This document shows positions 60,214 to 64,000 of a DNA stretch of 64,000 bases, piece by piece. This stretch comes from Distichodus sexfasciatus (Eukaryota; Chordata; Actinopteri; Characiformes; Distichodontidae), in assembly GCA_032718565.1 (NCBI GenBank), contig JAVGVS010000019.1:3212544-3276543 (forward strand). The letters run 5' to 3'. Numbering within the stretch: position 1 is the first letter of the stretch; each line of letters starts with the position of its first letter. A program made the translations under genes and the position numbers. The notes below the pieces were generated by a model, which saw only the letters and a program-made list of their open reading frames with translations, did not search any database and was not told where the DNA came from.

Positions 60214-62446
60214 GCCAGCAACCTGAAAGAAATTAAAAAGCCATTTAAAGCAGACTGACGACTGTTTATAATTACTTGTCACCGAAAAGCAACAGAAGCT
60301 TGTGACCTTTGGATTATAGCATTGATGCTAACCTTCATTCATTGTTGGATCTGACTGTCAAAAGTGGCCCAAATGTTGAGCTACTGTAAGTCCCCAATGG
60401 GCTCAGACTTGTGTTGGCGTCCAAGCCACTGTCTAAGTGATCAACAGTTCTGTGGTGTTGTTTGTCCTTAAACACCCCTAATTTCTGTGTAGATTTCGTT
60501 TTAAATGCTTTGGTATTTTGAGTTTGCAATTTCACTACCCTAAAACACCATGGTGTCATTTGGGGTGGTTAACAGGGTCAGTTTTCCTGAGGCTATCTTG
60601 GTCATCTTGCCCTCAGGGTTGACTAAGACATGGCAGACTGGTCCAATCCAGGAAATTTCAATAGTTCTGACATTGTGAAGAAATTAATGTAGCTTAAGTG
60701 TACACCTGACTGGATGAAATCATACCAGCATCATCAGGACAAAGAAGTGCAACAGGGTATAAAGGCGTGTCCAGTCTGTCCTTTCATGCAAGACTTGCAT
60801 GGACAGTATAAAGCTATTGTCTAATCTTACATAGGCTATAGAACCTGCTTGTAAGTCCTCAAACAGTGCTAAATCATCATGATTTCTTCTAGGTGCTATA
60901 TGAAGGGTTTTTTTTTTTATATGGCATTGACAGCTCAAGCAGTAGACCTAGCGTTCCAATACAGGATTCAGTTGACTGGTCTGATGCACTGTTAGATAAA
61001 CCACTATGGGAGAGAGACTGCTTGAAAGAACCCACATTGATGACCAGACAAAGAAAAATTATATAGCAAGAACTGTCCTTGACAATACGTGACATATGAG
61101 CTAAAGCAGGTGGTATATTCATAAATCAGGGGTGTGTACAGTCAAGAAACTCAATATTGTCAGAATGGAGATGGGGTTAAAAGTCAAAACTCAAAACACT
61201 TTCGGAATCAATAGACATCATTTATTAGAATAATAGTTGAGGAACAGCGGAATTATTCACTGCTAATATTGACTCTTAAGGCCAGTTTCTCAATCGCAAT
61301 GTTTTGTACCATCACCTACAACATTGTACCAATTTCGTACCAAAAGCCTCCAACTGGTGATATTACCCCTCCAGTATCAGTCCCATAACAAAAGATTCTG
61401 TTTTAAGATTCTGTTTAATAAAATTTTACAGGTAATTACTGGTTTCAAAAAACATGTAATGAGGACATAACTTTTAAGTACTTCAATTTGCTTGTTTTCA
61501 GAATAAGATTCCAATTCTCACATTCTTAACCATTCAAAAAATCATGAGTACTAGACTCACTTGTACTGAATTGGTCTTATTTAGATTTTACTGCTTTTGA
61601 ATGGACTGGGATCTGGTTTCTACATAGAGCCAGCTTTGTGCTGATGCACTAAAATGACTTGCGCAGCCCAAATCCCCAGAGTCTGAGTGAAAGAAGCCGT
61701 AGTATCGGAATGACAGAGGAAATATGAGCAGCCTGTTCAGAGCCAAACTCCATTGATTCAGTTTCACAGACGACATCGGCTAGGGAGGAAATTCTCATTA
61801 AATTAATTATTTAGCAATGAAGCCTTGGTAAAACAATTTGTATTTGTGAATAAAACTGATATCACACTAAAGTCATTCAACTGAAATTCAAGTTATTTAT
61901 AATGTATCATACAGGAAATTAAATGGTGGTTATATGGGTTACAGAAGAAAGTTGGGAACAAAAATATGTAACTAAAGATAAATCTTTCCCCATCAACAAG
62001 CATTTGTACCTAACGAGCAGTTTTGCATCTCACATCTAAAACACATTTCCTAGTGACTTATTAGGCATATAGGTGTAGAATCTCTATCATCTCTACTAAC
62101 CAAATAATTTTAATTTTCCATTCTAGATGTTAAAGACATTGCAATGTTACATTTGTATGCACTCACAAAAAAAGTAATATCTTACCCCAACACAGACTAT
62201 AACTGGAATTTCTTCTCAAGTCTTGAACACAGTATGACTGTTCAGTCTAAAGGTAACGGATGGAAGGCTAATGGTCTCTAAATGTCATCAAGCATGATCC
62301 ATATCTGAATGTTGAAGTCGCTCTCTTTGGTGCTGAAAAGCCTGAAGCTCCTCTCCTTCAACTAATCTTTAACTAATACTCAGGGAAAAAAACCCATTCT
62401 AAAGACTGGTTTAAGGGTTAAAGGTGTGACGAGAGGAGGGTAGGGA

Positions 62447-62452
<6 letters not shown>

Positions 62453-62477
<25 letters not shown>
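62453..62477. repeat. (GA)n microsatellite
   Basis: About twelve GA units after a GAGGGAGTGAGA lead-in. Confidence 0.85.
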
Positions 62478-62478
<1 letters not shown>

Positions 62479-62654
62479 TCAAGTTACACTGTAATTGTTA
62501 AAAATGCACGCTGGTTGCAGCGCTGGTTTGTCTAATCTCAGCAGTTTGTGCTGGTGCTCTATTACACACACGTAGCATCAATTAAATGAACAAAACAGTA
62601 AATAGTGGCAAAAATGAGAAGAACATTTTACCAAATAACTGACATTGATGTTAA

Positions 62655-62965
62655 GTCAAAGTCAAAATCAAAGTCCACTTTGTCATCTCTGCTATGTACT
62701 GTATGGATATACAGAGAGACGAGACGACGTGGCGCCAGTTTTCAAGAAACAGGGAACATAAAACATATAGGGCATATAGAATAAACAATATATAAATAGA
62801 ATACAAAATATACATTTTAAACTAGAAATGGAGTATTAAATATAAACTTTAAACTAGAAATAGAAGTAGAACAATAGAGGAAAATTTGGATGCAATATTA
62901 ACCTACAAAAGTGGAAATGACTTTTACACTGAATGTGCATGAGGTTAGTAAAAATAATACTTCCT
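62655..62965 (-). repeat. LINE 3' tail
   Basis: Inverted copy of the 38580-38880 tail: AAAGTCAAAATCAAAGTCCA followed by AGAGACGAGACGACGTGGCG. Confidence 0.6.
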
Positions 62966-63012
62966 TAACACAACGATGCCACGAAAAATCAAATAGAATA
63001 GAGCTATACAAA

Positions 63013-63055
63013 ATAGAATAGAATAGAATAGAATAGAATAGAATAGAATAGAATA
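63013..63055. repeat. (TAGAA)n pentanucleotide microsatellite
   Basis: About eight near-perfect units. Confidence 0.9.
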
Positions 63056-64000
63056 TTAAGCAGCTCATGAGGACTAATTATCCTTCTAATAATTCATTTA
63101 CTGCTAACAACTGATTTGTTAAATATACATATAGAAGTATATTTCCTCGTATCATTGTCTCTTTTCGTAGAATCATTTTTCTAAATTGACCTTTGGTTTG
63201 TCTTAAAGTGTTATTCTGATAGTTCTCACTCGATGGTTCAAGACAGATATTAACTAAAACCTTGGTAGAAACTTAAATAATCAGCATGTCTTCATATCTG
63301 TCATGGCAATTCATGTAGAAATAGTTGTGTTTCTCCAACAGGTAAAATGGGAAGTACAATGTTGAATAAATAATGACCAGCAGCTTTATTTATTTCTATG
63401 CTTGCTACTACGTATGAGGAGCATTATTACAAATAGTTGGCAAAAATGGTCATCTGCTGGAGCACAAATGTCTAAACTGTTTAAGCTACATGTCTAAACT
63501 TGCACAGAAAATGACAGACAACATTACCTGTTTGTGTCTGCCACTGAAGGTAAAAATGCAACAGTCCATGAGAAACTATAAAGTATAACATTTGAAACTT
63601 GGATAAAATTGTAAGTACATTAGTTTTTACGGTTACTGGTCGATGGTAACCACTTACAAACTCAAAAGTTCACAACAACTTTGTATTAAGCTGCTCTATA
63701 AAACTCAAGGTATTAAAATGTTCTCTGTTCTATATGTGTATGTATTATACTATGTTCCATTCATTGTCAAAAGTTTATGTAGATCATGTGGACAAAGCAA
63801 ATGTCATTAAGAGTACTGTAATCTAAAAGAGTTTTTTTTTAAATGCAGAATTACTGTCAAATGTTTGTTTTTGTGACTTGTGCAAATGTGAAACTACTGA
63901 ATGCCACATGACTGTGAATTAAACACATCTTTCCAAATTTTCAGAATACAACTATTTAAGGTTTTTAACTATTAGGGAGTAAAATAACGTCTCCCCTTTC

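Larger units (their letters stand above)
60223..64000. other. upstream region or 5' intron of abcg4
   Basis: 3.8 kb of AT-rich DNA without a coding exon I can defend. It holds a GA microsatellite (62453-62477), an inverted LINE tail (62655-62965) and a TAGAA pentanucleotide repeat (63013-63055). It should also contain, or lead to, the abcg4 noncoding first exon. Confidence 0.5.

Noticed and set aside
60720..61122. Overlapping minus-strand frames upstream of abcg4
   Set aside because: No homology recognised, no matching splice sites in frame with abcg4, and AT-rich composition.
1..64000. Search for CRISPR arrays, operons, phage or prokaryotic defence genes
   Set aside because: The window is intron-containing vertebrate DNA; the only regular short repeats are microsatellites and LINE tails.

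Overview
The window is nuclear DNA from a bony fish, most likely a teleost. It holds multi-exon genes with GT-AG introns, and the intron boundaries keep reading frame. Conserved vertebrate proteins are encoded among small introns rich in tRNA-derived SINEs, LINE tails, hAT-like and mariner-like miniature elements, and short microsatellites. I assigned the genes by reading translated exons and comparing them with the mammalian families as I remember them. No database search was possible.

Layout, left to right. (1) 1-11110, minus strand: the 5' part of kmt2a (MLL1), three coding exons with a 10 kb first intron; the gene runs off the left edge. (2) 13766-23730, minus: ube4a, a complete U-box E3/E4 ubiquitin ligase gene with 19 coding exons and a probable noncoding first exon near 25.35-25.41 kb. 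(3) 25758-30232, plus: phykpl, a complete PLP-dependent 5-phosphohydroxy-L-lysine phospho-lyase in 12 exons, divergent from ube4a across a short CpG-rich promoter. (4) 30.5-32.2 kb: an old LINE fragment interrupted by a hAT-like element that carries a copied piece of phykpl. (5) 32492-42240, minus: nherf4/pdzd3, a four-PDZ scaffold in 11 coding exons. (6) 44221-53701, minus: nlrx1, the mitochondrial NLR, in 9 coding exons. (7) 54772-60213, minus: abcg4, an ABCG half-transporter in 14 coding exons; its upstream region reaches the right edge.

KMT2A and UBE4A are neighbours in mammals, and NHERF4, NLRX1 and ABCG4 are clustered in the same human band (11q23.3). The window is therefore a compacted version of one ancestral block, with phykpl (human 5q35) lying inside it. 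The genes do not form a pathway; they share synteny only. All reconstructed coding sequences close in frame: ube4a 1075, phykpl 447, nherf4 504, nlrx1 1013 and abcg4 647 residues.

The most notable items are: a transposon-borne copy of the phykpl intron 8/exon 9 junction, in which the terminal repeat supplies an in-frame stop; an element whose probable 8-bp target duplication covers the nherf4 exon 10 splice donor; and a Cys in place of the basic residue after the LSGGQ signature of abcg4.
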